Of a stretch of DNA of 64,000 nucleotides, positions 33,501-46,300 are shown one piece after another. The position numbers and the translations under genes are program-made. The notes beneath the pieces were generated by a model. That model made no database searches. It saw nothing but the letters and a program-made list of their open reading frames with translations, and had not been told where the DNA came from. Position 1 is the stretch's first letter. Each line of letters starts with the position of its first letter. The stretch comes from Hanleya hanleyi (lineage: Eukaryota; Mollusca; Polyplacophora; Lepidopleurida; Hanleyidae). The stretch lies in assembly GCA_036873755.1 (NCBI GenBank), contig JAVTVY010017181.1:248001-312000 (forward strand), read 5' to 3'.

Positions 33501-33935
33501 AGAAATATCCACGGACATTCGAAACTAATATCAATACTATCAGTAGACGTATGTAACTACTTTTTCACTTGGAATATCTATCTAATTGTTAAAATGGATG
33601 CAAATACTATTATGAAATAAGTTACTCAATGAATCATTACAGTTCTACTCTCTAAACGAATTATTACAGGCCATCATTTTCATATACAAAGTTTCCGCTG
33701 TATCTGTTATAAACTTTTCATACCAGTACTTAAGAAAAGCAGATGTACTATTATCTCCGTACTGTATTGATGTAATGGACGACTCTCCTATGCTAATTGT
33801 AAGGATATACTGCAAAATACCTGTATCTGATGTATAGTTGTTTGACTATTTTTGGCAAGCTGTGTCTGCCAAATATTCATGTTGTTTTCCCCATATACCA
33901 CAGAAAATGGTCTGGGTGTAAATAAATGAATTGAA
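30513..33935 (+). mobile_element. LINE A, 3' part (endonuclease end, RT, 3' UTR)
   Basis: Endonuclease resumes with KDNSLIDYVLANPDALSK and ends SDVHCAISF. RT follows with SLKNNKATGYDDIPNEF, LLSCLGKKFTSIINSRLNEF, motif A DFGKAFDTVW, the RQGENLLPILFSSF block, and YTDDT at 32,092-32,103. A C-terminal LYGCEVWG and VYGELGRYPM block runs to about 32,630. The 3' end is near 33,935 at aataaatgaattgaattgat. Many frameshifts break the RT. Confidence 0.87.
30807..33177 (+). pseudogene. LINE A reverse transcriptase region (frameshifted)
   Basis: The pieces are open in different frames: a lysine- and asparagine-rich linker (30,807-31,300), RT fingers (31,300-31,440 and 31,586-31,700), palm (31,770-32,170) with YTDDT, and thumb and C-terminus (32,175-32,630, 32,638-33,177) ending in a cysteine pair CEPCDL. 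The active-site aspartates are retained but the frame is lost at least five times. Confidence 0.85.
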
Positions 33936-34020
33936 TTGATACTAGGACTTGCAAAAAAAAACGGCGGCGAAGAATGGAATATATCTCGCTTTGTTGAAAT
34001 ACAATGAAGTAACACAAGGC

Positions 34021-34118
34021 TATTCTATGGATAACAACTTCTTTATTGCTTTCAAGCTGACGTTTCGTTGGAAATACTTCATCTCCACAGCAATAAAGAA
34101 GTTGTTATCCGTAGAATA
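34021..34118. repeat. Inverted repeat, 30-bp arms, 38-bp loop
   Basis: Left arm tattctatggataacaactt plus ctttattgct and its complement at 34,089-34,118 differ by one base. It could form a strong hairpin. Confidence 0.9.
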
Positions 34119-37100
34119 AACTTGTGTTATATACGCCGAATTCTAAATACCTATCAAAGAAATGATACAATGAAGTGGTTTTACCACCGTTCCGCTATCA
34201 AATGAAGTAAGTCGAGAATTGAGTAAGCCAACCACTCGATTCTGTAGAGATATTCAAACATACATGTACTTACAAAAGTATTAAACAGCAACGAAATTGT
34301 TTAATTAGGTTAATAAGTTAACTTCGTGAGAACTCCAAACGATGAAACACGGAATATTATACAACATTCAGTCGTTGAATAATTGTGTTATAACTCAAAC
34401 AGCGAGGTCGTCGACATAACATTAAGTTGCCTACTCAGCTCGTGGAAAAGTAACATATTCCTACGAAGTAGGCTACAGATTGCAAATTGTCCGGTAATGA
34501 GTGATTCAGTGAGTCAGTCCATCCGAATCCTTTCGTCGGCAAAATAAGGAGAACCGTTGACATTAGAACCTTGATTTTGGGCATGAAGGTGCATTAGGGG
34601 ACTGTTACCAACAAGTTCTGAGCTGACCTACTTTTGATGAAAAATTTCTGGTGATTTTTGATGAAAATCACTGGTGATTCTTACTTGGGCAGTGCCCATC
34701 TTAATATAGGCAGGATTTCAACTGGGGGTGAGGATTTCCAAGAGTTCAGTTCGCGTCGGAGTCCTAATGCCTATCCTACTTCGTAGGTCCTGCGACGTTA
34801 GTCACACTGCTCATGTAATCGAAATGTTTGTGAAAATAATCAATCAGGAAATTGTTTAACCATTGACAACAATGTTATTGTTTTCAATAAAAAAACTTAC
34901 AAAGTACACACTTCGTCATTCTATTTGGTAACGTTATATTCGAATTTGTCATTTATCACTGACTTGAAATGGTGCGAGAGATTGAATTCCTAGTTTCTAT
35001 ATTATTTAATTCCATTATATTTGATATTGGGTAAAAAATGCTCAGCGTCAATAGTTAAAATCACAGAACATGATGTATTTGCTGATGCATTGGATATTAG
35101 CAGAAATACAGGATGCTAGGACAAATACGGAATCTCGTAATACAATAATTATGTGATTATGCCAGGCTCTACCGCCTTCCAAAAGAAGCTGGAAATTCAA
35201 CAATGTATTTCCCATCAATCTATCCGAAACAGTTTCAAGATTCCTAGAGATAAGATTGTTGATATCTTAACGAGGCTATTGCTCAATTAACATGAACAAG
35301 TCGACTTGTTCGACTCAATTAAGAAAGCTTATTTTCCGTACAAAGAACTATTTTCTCATCATTCGTAATTCGCCAACTGAATTTTAGGAGCCTTCTAGGG
35401 ATGTTGAACCCTTACCATACATTAAGAAGAGAATCAGCGTATTTGTAAGGACAGTAGTAGTGTTTAAACACCTTGGATTGTTGTTAATAAGCCGATATTT
35501 AAGATAACTTTCTCTCAATCAATCAATACGACAGACTACCAATGCAAGGTATGAGGAATAAATGTTCTATATTGTAATTTTGTGTCATTTGATAATTATT
35601 GACGGATGTTGTTGTAATGTGCAGACTTGTTGTTCTTCAGACTAATCAATGCAGCGATAGGGACAACTAATCCAGGTCATGAATAATGCCCACTTCGTGC
35701 CGTTTCTTGTCTTCGAGAGAAAAGTTCTTCCCAAGGTGAATCACGTCATCATCTGAAATATGTGGGATTCCAACACAAATATGTTATCATCAGTGTGTCT
35801 TCTTGATACAGTTAAACTGATCTCTGTGGAACAGAATAGTTATACTCAACAGAATCACTGTATTCAACAGAATCGCTATGCACAATAGAATCACTATTAC
35901 AATAAATGTACCTTTTTGCTCGGTGTATATCCAATAGAATTACTATACCGAACACATTCACCGTTAGAATAACTATACCCAATAGAATTAACCGTCAAAT
36001 CTGACATGCAAAACAGGAGACCATCGTTCATGAACAACACCCGTGCCAACATTGCGCATTGAAAAAGCCAATCGTTTATTATGGCCGCCCGTACTTTTTC
36101 CATGTCTAGAAATTCAATAAAAATACTCAAGTGGCGCTAGATAGTTCAACTAGGGTCTGTTGAGTATTATTTTGAATTTGTAGAGCCCGAATGAGTTCTT
36201 GGGAATATAGATTGGGAATGAACCAAAAATAGATCAGAAATTCCAGTTGGAGGACATTGCGAACGATACTGTAATAAAATATGAAGTCAATATTGACAAT
36301 CAGATTGTAGATGAACACTTTAGAAGATATGCCATTTACAATAGCTTCAAAAGAGAAGCAGCTGGGAATTGTCTCTCTTAAAAGAGAGAAAACAATGGGA
36401 TACGTGATTGGGAAACATAGCGGAAATGCTGATTTCAATGATGTTTATCAGATAGTGCAAAAGGGATACTAGGAATCTTGGGCGGAGAGACAAGGAGTAC
36501 GTTTAGAACTACTGGTGTACAGTGGATGTGTGATTATGGGAAATAGGAGAAAGGCTGGCTGATTTGACTGATGTTAAGGTTATGGTATGGATGGTATGGG
36601 AAAACTGATGCACGGCATACTCTGTATGACCAGTACCCGTTGTACAAGGATGGAGTGCCCAGGTAAAACCAAACCTAAACATATTAAATATCTCTGTCAG
36701 ATATTTGGTCTGGGGAAATTATGTGCTTCAAGTAACAAAATGTATCTAGTGCAATCCCAGACAATTTTAGTCCTATAACACTATCAAGTAAATTATTTAC
36801 CAGTGTTATTTTTAACCGTATCTTGGATATAAAAAATTAAATTCACTCCATTTCGGTTACAATCTAGGTAAACCAAGATGGTAAATCGGGAGAATACCAT
36901 CTAGACGTAACGCTATGAAAACTTCGTGACAAATGTTCGCAGATATTCTGCGAGATCCCATAATCAGCCAATCACGACAATTTCTGACTTTTCTCTCTGA
37001 TAACGATTGACGTTTACTTCACGGAGATTAACATCTTCGCGCGGCACAATCTTTTGACATTTTCTACCCCCTAACAAAGCCAGACTTTTCGGCGGGAGTA

Positions 37101-37330
37101 AACTCTTTGATCTTAAGTGTTTACCATGCACACTGTCTGGAAATGATGCCATATTTGGATACTGTTTCCCGATAATGTTTATATATTAGTCCACATGCTA
37201 CCGTGTGGAATTAATGTGGGCGTGATTTCAACAAGCTAGCCACCTGATTGGCTAACAAATGTAGTTTCACATTCGCATGGGATTTATATAGGGCTGAATT
37301 CAGATATAATTTACTGAGATTGTTTTGGTT
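34119..37330. other. No gene seen; AT-rich
   Basis: About 3.2 kb without a convincing coding region. A loose run of aatagaatcactat-type units lies at about 35,835-36,000. Small frames such as 36,127-36,438 (minus) have no recognisable motif. Confidence 0.5.
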
Positions 37331-37339
37331 AATGATTCG

Positions 37340-37470
37340 ACGATATCATCACATGATTTGCTGATATCTGTAAATATTTGCTGATATCATCAAATGATTT
37401 TCTATCATTAAATATTTGATGATATCATAAAATATTTAATGATATCAGTAAATCATTTGATGATAGCATA
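37340..37470. repeat. TGATATCA / CAAATATTTG palindrome cluster 1
   Basis: Units of about 19-20 bp alternate two short palindromes, gatatc and aaatattt or caaatnatttg. Similar clusters lie at 40,918-41,170 and 43,618-43,808. Confidence 0.85.
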
Positions 37471-37618
37471 CGAGAACAATGGTTATCGATTATGTGAGAC
37501 AACGGCACGAATACCAGGATTTTCTAAATCTTATTTCATATTTCCGTGCATGTAATTTTCGCGTATATTCCCACATGCGGAATACGCGAAAGTTAGATAC
37601 ATGCGAAAATTACATTAC

Positions 37619-38272
37619 TAAAGTCTGTCCATTTTAATTAGTCATCTACGTTGAAGCTTGTCAAAAATCAGTAGTTAACTCTGCATAAATTTTCCTTTTT
37701 GCAGCATGTAGAATAAACTGAACTTCACAAAATGACTATCATTTCTACGTAATATCGATAATATATCACGCTTGAAATAACTTTGCAATTCTCCCCATAT
37801 AAAACGGTACTGTTGTTTCATGTACCCGGCCTGAATTACATATAGGGAGACGTCATAATGTATTCCTGATCACTGGCACAAAGATCACTGATTCCGTATT
37901 AAGTAATAACTGGCGGTCCGTGGGAGTATCGCTCATATCAATATGCCCAGTGAAATTGACGAATGATAAACCACACACACTTCTATGACCGTACACGACA
38001 TTGTTGACCTTTGTGCTAGTAAATCGAATATATTATGACGTCTCCCTATGTAATTGAGGCCCAGTACATGAAACAACGGTCCTGGAATTTCATATGGAGA
38101 TAATTACAAAGTTATTTCAAGCGTGATATATTAACAATGTCAAGAAGTAATGGTAGTCCTTTTGTAAGTTCAGTTTGTTCTACACCATACAAAAAAGAAC
38201 TTTTTGCAGAGTTAACAACTGGCTTTTGACAAGCTCCAAAGTAGACGACAAATTAAAATGAACAGACTATAG
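37619..38272. mobile_element. TIR element with arms of about 240 bp
   Basis: The left arm starts agtctgtccattttaatta near 37,622 and is matched inverted at the right by aattaaaatgaacagact near 38,270. Inner markers such as catatagggagacgtcataa pair with ttatgacgtctccctatg. The centre is about 170 bp. No coding sequence. The target duplication is not clear. Confidence 0.8.
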
Positions 38273-38333
38273 TATTTATTTTCAGTTTGAGTTCCAGCTG
38301 TCAGACGTAGGTGCGAGAAAACTATAGTTTGTG

Positions 38334-38882
38334 TCAACCTCCAAACAGGGTTATCTCCCCTTCTGCCAGTCGATCGACCCTGCCCTCAGTCAATTTACAT
38401 ACAGCAATGTACCAAAACATCGTTTCACAAAACCTGAATTTTTCCAGCCAAAAACAGTCCTTATCCACATATTAAATACAAGGATATATAATTTTGCAAT
38501 GTGAATGTGCGGGACCATTTGATTCCGACAAAACAAGCATCGCTGATTTGTTTTCAAACAAACGACCGTTAGTCTTGATGTAGGCCTAATGTTGTTGTTG
38601 TTGTAAAGAGATGAACAGTTATTTAATTACCCGTAGTCACCGATTGTTTTGTCTGCCAAATCCCCCAGATGTACTGCTGTTGATTAATTCTGGTTAATTT
38701 AAGTTGTTGCGATACAGAGAAATTCGGATAATCTCGCACTTTTAATCTCCGTCATAGGCTACATGGCTTGGTGAAGACCCACTGTGCGGAGACTGCCAGG
38801 GCGTTTTTTCGCCTTGTAAAAATCGACTGAGGGCAGGGTCGATCGACTGGCAGAAGGGGAGATAACCCTGTTTGGAGGTTGA
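38334..38882. mobile_element. MITE with TIRs of about 60 bp (family 2, copy 1)
   Basis: Left end tcaacctccaaacagggtta, with ccagtcgatcgaccctgccc inside; the right end is the inverse, finishing ggtttggaggttga-like at 38,882. A diverged second copy lies at 58.5-59.4 kb. No open frame of note. Confidence 0.85.
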
Positions 38883-39021
38883 GTTTGTGTGTCATTTTTC
38901 ATTAGAAATCGCATATTGAAAAGGGTTAATTGTGCAACATTGTAACGATCGTAAAAAGCAATAAAACCTTGTGGAGGAATCGTTACAATGTTGCACAATG
39001 GAAACTTAAGAAGATAGTCTT

Positions 39022-39455
39022 TTAACCCTACCAGGCCGGTGGGGGGGGGGGGGAAATGGCTTCCCTACCAAACTTTCTGCGATATCTCCAGAACGACAAA
39101 AAATGAGAGCTGACACTCCGTGACTTTATAATTTATCATATTGGGGTTATTCCCCTATTTGCATACCCCCCCCCCATGATCATGGGTACATTCAAGATGG
39201 CGGCCACGTCGGATACCAGAAAAATGATGTTTTCGTCATTTTTCTTCAAAGTTTTTCCGCGATGGAAAGTGGGCAAAAATTATTTTATTTCACATCACAT
39301 TAATATTTACTGATTTAACACGCAGTTTTTGTGGAGAAATTGCATAAATGAAAAATTCAAAAAATCTTGGACCCAAAGGTGTAGTGTGGTAAGTTTCAGC
39401 CCTCTAGCACAAGGAGTAAGACAAGTCCCAAAAAGCCCAGGCCAGATAGGGTTAA
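39022..39455 (-). mobile_element. piggyBac-like MITE, complete copy, inverted (434 bp)
   Basis: Ends TTAACCCTACCAGGCC and GGCCAGATAGGGTTAA, with TTAA at each edge. The interior matches the reverse complement of the 11.4-kb copy (aaaaagcccaggcc, cggccacgt, atgatcatgggta). It contains C-runs near 39,165. Confidence 0.85.
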
Positions 39456-40885
39456 AGAAACAAACAGTGCTCATGTACCTTCAGTGGCATTCGGATTGTC
39501 CTGATACTCCATCTCTTGGGCATCAGACGGGGCCGTCCTCATCTTGGTCATCCCGTCATGTCCCAACAGCCAGTATGTGTGCAAATGACCTTTGAGGGCC
39601 ACATTTAGGGAAACATCTCGCTGCAGGCGAAATGCAATATTGGCATTGAATTTAATACGACAGACAATTTTAAGAGAGGTCTGTTAATGCCGCGAAATTT
39701 CCCACAAAATTTCGAAAATTGGCATTCGCAAAATATCAATCAATACATTTAATTTGATCCTAACCCCACCAACATGATTTGTTCACAGAAATCCTGTACT
39801 TTACATGTATAACCTTACAGCAGTAACACCACAGGAATGAAAGATATATACACTGTAAGATTAATTATATTAACACCCTGTTTTCGCAGATGCAAAGTAG
39901 GAAAGGAATCCGTACTTTATTATCCGTAGTGCGTGCAGTAAGTATCGAGCAAAATAAATTATGTTAAAGATACCAAATCCACCTTTTGCTAATTGTTGAG
40001 AGAACAAAGAAGAGCCTGTCTGAGCAGTGACCCGAGACTTCAGCTGACCAGCTACTTGTTCCTATAATTTCGCTTTGCCCTATCTTTTATCACAGGAGAA
40101 AATTTTGAACTGGTGATAGCTGGTATGTTTTCATGTAACATTTGCCAATTATACATTATTCTAGGCATACAGCACGTTCTTTGAATACCGAGAAAATAAT
40201 ATATGTAAAAATGTATAAAAATCTATCAAATTATATCGGTTATCACCCGTTTAAAATATTCTCCTGGCTTAAAAGACAGGGCAAAGTGGAATTATACGAA
40301 CCAGTAGCTAAGCAGCTGAAGTTACGGTTCACTGCAAAGAGAGATTCTCCTTTGTTCTCGCAATAATATGCAAAATTCGGATTCCCGTTAATTCGGCGAG
40401 TGACCATGGCAATATATAGCAAGACTGGTTTATATTATAATAATAACTAACACGTGACTGAAATAGTTGATATAACTTGAAGCTTTTTGGTACAAGTTTC
40501 GAGAGACGCCTTCAAGTGCGATTACACATGTGTAGGATTACGAGAGAAAAACGCCTCTCGAACTAATGCGCATCGTTCGAGAAGCTTGCTGCTATTTCAA
40601 TATAACCTTGGTTCTCCGCGTCATTCGTACATTCACTCTTGAACGTCTCTCGTGAGTACTTACATGTACCCCACCAATATTAAATATAGAGTCAGTTTTT
40701 TGCTCAATATTTCAAATGTTGCCTCATAGATTTCAAAGGTTAGAGGGATTGATAACTCCGTCATATCCTATCCCAGATTATCTCATGTATGTCTGGCTTG
40801 CCGAACGAAATGAGGCATCTTCAACATAATGGCTTTCACCCCCCCAGTCCGTAAGGGCTGCGGGATATTAATTAGGCCCGTCCAT
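39456..40885. other. No gene seen
   Basis: AT-rich single-copy sequence. A 74-codon frame at 40,142-40,366 has no motif. Confidence 0.5.
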
Positions 40886-40917
40886 AGGGCAAGCCGTTTT
40901 ACTTTTTATTCAGTATT

Positions 40918-41170
40918 TGGTGATATCATCAAATATTTGCTGATATCATGAAATGATTTACTGATATCATCAAATATTTGCTGATATCCACCAATATTTG
41001 CTGATATCAGCAAATATTTGCTGATATCATCAAATATTTGCTGATATCACCAAATCATTTGATGATATCAGCAAATACGCTTTATTTGTTGATATCAGCA
41101 ATTGATTTGCTGATATCAGCAAATGATTTGATGATATCAGCAAACACTTTACATTTGATGATATTATTAA
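40918..41170. repeat. TGATATCA / CAAATATTTG palindrome cluster 2
   Basis: About 12 units of about 20 bp, such as tgatatcatcaaatatttgc. Confidence 0.9.
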
Positions 41171-41330
41171 ATATGGTGAAAGGTCAAAGTATGAACCATA
41201 ATATGGAAGGCTCCCTGTTCAGAATGACAATAAACTTCCTCACAGCGTATATTCCGTTTCACAGGCTCGCTCCACTATTTCTGCCCACAATAGCGGAGGT
41301 TGACCTATAGGTCCTGACCATTAACAAACT

Positions 41331-41377
41331 GAAACAAACTTGAGTGTGACATTAAGCCAAATTCCCTCCCTCCCCAT
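41331..41377 (+). mobile_element. 3' fragment of the tRNA-derived SINE
   Basis: Contains acttgagtgtgacattaagc and the (CCCT)n tail, matching 53,142-53,188 almost exactly. The tRNA head is absent. Confidence 0.75.
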
Positions 41378-41620
41378 TAACCACTGTGGTGGGCCTATCT
41401 CGCTCACGAGTTTCTGTGTACATCCGACCGGACCCCCTCCCCCCGCAAGGTCAACACATAGATATAACACAGAATTGATCGGTATATTCAACAAATGGCG
41501 CTTGCGAGCATACTGAATTTACAGTGGACATGCTCAGATAAATAACGTCACACAACTGTTTCACTCTGTATCGGCTTTAGTACTATTTGATTACACAAGT
41601 ACCCACATGATATAAAGATA

Positions 41621-41735
41621 AAAATCGACCATAGAGGTCCATGTCCCCCGCTAGCAGCACCAGTTATGGTGGATTACATCCACCATAACTGGCGCTGCAG
41701 CTGCGGGGGCCATGGACCTCTATGGTCGATTTTTT
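41621..41735. mobile_element. Foldback element, near-perfect 115-bp palindrome
   Basis: The left arm begins aaaaatcgaccatagaggtc and the right arm ends gacctctatggtcgattttt, with ttaca at the centre between ggtgga and tccacc. Small mismatches lie around the ctagcagc/gctgcagc segment. Confidence 0.92.
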
Positions 41736-41749
41736 TTGGTCGATGATAT

Positions 41750-42940
41750 CTCTTATCATTGATGAAGAGTATGATTTGAAAATGGAGATATCACTGATGA
41801 GCTTAACATAATGTAATACAGTGGATGGCACCCATATTGGATTATGCACATACATAAAACATAATACCAACTGTCCTCTCATCAATGTCTATGCACTCCC
41901 CAAGTTTAAAGTAGATTGGTTGAATCGTTCTAGAGTTATTGTCCAGACAAGATCTAAATGCTGAAAATCTAAGATGACTGATGGTTGCCATCTTGGATTA
42001 CACAGGTAACTGTAAAGCAATGACAACTGTCCTCTCACCGATGTGAAGCCAAACTGCAAGTTTGAAGTCGATCAGTTGAATTATTCTAGAGTTGTTGTCC
42101 AGACAAGATGCAACTGCTTATAATGCAACATAATCCAATATCGCTGGTAGATGGCAGCCAAATTGGATTATGCTCGTTCATGAAACACAATCCTAACCGG
42201 GATCTCACCAAGGTCAAGGGACTTCCCAAGTTTGAAGTAGATCAGTTGAATCGTACTCCAGCTATTGTCCGGACAAGATCAAACTGCTTAAAATCCAATG
42301 AAATCCAGTATGGCGATGGTGGCCATATTGGATTAAGCACGTCCTTGAAAAACAATCCTAATCCTCCTCTCAACAATGTCAAGGCACTCCCCAGGTATGA
42401 AGTAGATCAGTTGAATTGTTCTCGAGTTATTATCCGGACAAGATCCAACTGCTTATAATCCAATACGGCTGACGGCGGCCATATTAGATTACGCACATTG
42501 CTGAAAAACAATCCCAACCGTCCTCTCACCAATGTCAAGGCACACCCCAAGTTTGAAGTTGATCGGTTATATCGTTCACGAGTTATTGTACGGACAAGAA
42601 AATCTAAGATCCAACTGCTTATAATCCAATATGGCTGACGGCGGTCATATTAGATTACGCACATTGCTGAAAAACAATCCCAACCGTCCTCTCACCAATG
42701 TCAAGGCACACCCCAAGTTTGAAGTTGATCGGTTAAATCGTTCACGAGTTATTGTCCGGACAAGAAAATCTAAGATCCAACTGCTTATAATCCAAAATGG
42801 CTGATGGCGGCCATATTGGATTACGCACATTGCTGAAAAACAATCCCAACCGTCCTCTCGCCAATGTCAAGGCACACCCAAGTTTGAAGTTGATCGGTTA
42901 AATCGTTCACGAGTTATTGTCCGGACAAGAAAATCTTACG
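41750..42940 (+). repeat. Tandem array, about 156-170-bp units, seven copies
   Basis: The aagtttgaagt marker recurs at about 41,902, 42,059, 42,229, 42,393 (variant), 42,549, 42,714 and 42,882. Units carry tattgtccggacaagat, taatccaatatggctgac and caatcccaaccgtcctctc. The three downstream units are the most alike, so growth was from that side. Confidence 0.9.
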
Positions 42941-43617
42941 GAATTACGGAATAACGGAATTACGGACACCGGTGTTTCTAAGTCCCCCCCTACTAAGTAG
43001 CGGGGGACAAAAAGAAGCCATATTACTTGAAGCTTGGTCAGTTCTATTTTTATCGTAAGAGCTTTGTCTCCTGTTACGGATCAGTAAAGGGTCATAGAGA
43101 TTAATTTATTGTTGTATGTGCGGCTATGCCTTTTCTCCTGCCCTAAAAGCTGACCAGTGATGAAACACAGCAATCGGTTCTGCTTAATATACCATGCTCC
43201 ATGCTGACCGGATTTCCCGAAATCATTACAACTCCCCTTTCGCCTCACTCCCTAACTCAAATGCTGATCTCAGGAATTTGTGTCTTCAAGTCAATAACTC
43301 GCTATGGAAAAGTTTATCTTTCCTACTGTATATTTATTCAAATGCCCTTATATTCATGATTCTATTTGTCATTTATTAGTATAGTTTGGCGTATGATATA
43401 TGTCAGAGGTTTGATAGCGGCGGCTATTAAATATATTCCCAACCTCACCCAAATCACTGTAGTTGCGTTTTATTGTTATTGTCTGGTTCTTTAAGTCATA
43501 AATATTGCATGTGATTTGTCAGTAGATAGCTTTACCAGAAGGTATAAATTATAAAAACAACAGGATGAGAAGGGAACATGCATTAACATTTGGGATTATT
43601 TTCAAGTTGCGCCATAT

Positions 43618-43808
43618 TTAACGATATCATCAAATGATTTGCTGATATCATTAAACCATTTGGTGATATCATCAAATCATTTGGTGATATCGGCAAATCG
43701 ACTGATTTGGTGATATCAGCAAATCATTTGATGATATCAGCAAAACATTTGATGATATCATCAAATTATTTGAAGATATCAGAAAATATTTAATGATATC
43801 AGCAAATG
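43618..43808. repeat. TGATATCA / CAAATATTTG palindrome cluster 3
   Basis: About nine units, for example ttggtgatatcatcaaatca, followed by the flank shared with cluster 2 in inverted orientation. Confidence 0.9.
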
Positions 43809-44370
43809 CCGAATAAAAAATAAAACGGCTTGCCATACGTCCATCCGTTCGTCCGGCTGGCCTCCTTTTGACCTGTCCAGTAAATATCTCAAAATCTATA
43901 GCACTGAACCTCATCTTTCTGTGCAAGCTTTCTTATGACCTCGGAAGAAATTAAGTTTTGGGCTTGATTCAGTTTTTCTGTCATGTTTTCCTCAATTTTC
44001 CTCATTATTAGATGACAGAATAGCAAATTTCTCATTTACTTATAGTACCTTCATGCCTAGAGAATATTGCAAGATGTATTTCATCAAATGACAGCAAAAT
44101 ATTATGGAAGCTTTGGTATCTGAAGATTTGACAAAATTTTCAATTTTTGCCTATTTTTCTCTGTATTGTTACCTCATTGCATATTAATTTAATTGCAATC
44201 ATTGACAGTAGTATTTGAACATGTATTTAGGTCAGTGATGTCATTGCTCATTTACATAATTCTTCTTAATGTCGATTGGTAGGGCCTACAGCTTCCAATG
44301 GTTCACTGACCTCTGTGCATTTGCATATCTAATGTCCTTCTGTACAATTATAATCTTACCATGTAATCAT

Positions 44371-44720
44371 TTAACCCTACTTGCCTGGGCTTTTTGGGGC
44401 TTGACAATGCCTTGGTGGGGTGGGGGGGGGCAATTTCGCTAACCATCATATTACCATTTTTTACCACTCAAGCTGAAACATACAATATACCCTTGAATCA
44501 GGCTCTACCAGAAAATATAAAAATCACAGTTAAGCTATTTTCGAAAAGACAATTTTAGGTCGATTTTTTTATTTGTGTAATTTCTTCGCAAAAACTACAT
44601 GATGAATTAGTATGGCAAATAATAATCTGATGGGAAATAAAAATATTTTTCGAATTTTGAAGGAAAACATCACTTTCCTTATACCCCATGGTCGCCTTTT
44701 TGAATGTGCTCATGATCCTC
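44371..44720 (+). mobile_element. piggyBac-like MITE fragment
   Basis: Starts TTAACCCTACTTGCCTGGGC and keeps interior blocks up to tgaatgtgctcatgatcctc. The 3' end is missing. Confidence 0.75.
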
Positions 44721-45139
44721 TGGTATCTTCATAAGGAGCCGCGGAGCACATTTGAAAGTGGGGGCGCTGAACTCTATACCGGCCATGTTAAATGTTGGAC
44801 TGGTGCTATCTAAGATAGGACTTATAACATTGCGGTCCCAAAAATTGTGGGGGGGGACTTTGTGGAATTTTCCCCGAAAGCTTCTTAGTTCTTCTTCTCA
44901 GAAACTTGCTCGCTACTGACTTAATACTCAAGGCGAAAATAGTCACTGCAGCAGAATTTTGATCTCCCCCCCCCCCCCACCCAAATTGAACTGGGTGCAG
45001 AATTCAAAGTCAAAATTTGAGTTAGGTGCAGCATTGGCTTTTTTAGATACTTTTCAAATTTCCTATGCTTTATCATGGTGCTAAATAGCATACTTGGCAA
45101 TATTGTGCAGATAGTTTTGCTAAACTCCGTAGTAGGCAG

Positions 45140-46095
45140 AAATGTGAGTTACTTTGGTAGCATCCATATTCAATATTGAGCACTTTTATAATCTAGTCTA
45201 ATTAGAATATATTCGCAATAAAATATATGTAACAACGTGTCGGAGAAAGGACAATATATTCATTATTTAGCACCTTTATAATATTATCTAATTAGAATAG
45301 ATTCGCACATAAATATGTAGCTGTCGTCTGAGAACAGACAATATATTGAATATTTAGCACTTTGATAATATAAACTAATTAGAAGAGATTCGCAGTTAAA
45401 TATCTAGCTGGCATCCGAGAAAGACAATATATTCAATATTTAGCACCTTTATAATATCATCTAATTAGGAAAGATTCGCACTTACATATGTAGCTGGCGT
45501 CTGGGAAAAGACAATATATTCAATATTTAGCACTTTTATAATCTATACTAAATAGAAGAGATTCGCAGTTAAATTCCCACAAGAGCCTTTTCGGAGAAAA
45601 GACAATATATTCAATATTTAGCACTTTTATAATCTACTCTAATTAGAAGAGATTCGCATTAAAATATCTGTAACACCGTGTCGGAGAAAGGACAATATAT
45701 TCAATATTAGGCACCTTTATAATATCATCTAATTAGAATATATTCGCATATAAATATGTAGGTGACGTTTGAGAATAGACAATATATTGAATATTTAGCA
45801 CTTTGATAATATCATCTAATCAGAAGAGATTCGCAGTTAAATATCTATATGGCGTCTGGGAAACGACAATATATTCAATAATTAGCACCTTTATAATATC
45901 ATATAATTAGAAAAGATTCGCACTTAAATATGTAGCTGGCGTCTGGGATAAGACAATATATTCAATATTTAGCACCTTTATAATCTATGCTAAATAGAAG
46001 AGATTCGCAGTTAAATATCCACAAGAGTCTTTTCGGAGAGAAGACAATTTATTCAATATTTAGCACCTTTATATTATCATCTAATTAGAATATAA
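45140..46095 (+). repeat. 88-bp satellite with a five-unit higher-order repeat (441 bp)
   Basis: attcgc recurs at 45,211, 45,301, 45,388, 45,474, 45,561, 45,652, 45,742, 45,829, 45,916 and 46,003. Units 1-5 are individually distinct and match units 6-10 in the same order, so the true period is 441 bp, present twice. Shared text is acaatatattcaatatttag and tctaattagaa. Confidence 0.95.
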
Positions 46096-46300
46096 TTTGA
46101 TTGTTGCAATCAAGGACCAAAAGAAGATGTTGTTTTTGGCGTTTTGTTTCTTTCAAAATTACATTGTCTCCGAAACACCTTCGGTCATCGTTGAATGATT
46201 GGTTTGTTGTGCCAGTAAGTCTGAATACATGTCAGCTGTCTGCATCAGTGAGGTTGCCTTTATATTGCCCGTTCTGTAGGCACCAATTCAAGCTTTACCC

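Larger units (their letters stand above)
40886..43850. mobile_element. Possible composite element bounded by inverted palindrome clusters
   Basis: The left edge has ggcaagccgttttactttttattc followed by TGATATCA units, and the right edge has the reverse order: TGATATCA units then gaataaaaaataaaacggct. So a shared flank plus cluster lies in inverted orientation about 3 kb apart. Between them are a SINE 3' fragment, a foldback and a tandem array. No coding sequence. It could be one element or two solo copies. Confidence 0.45.
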
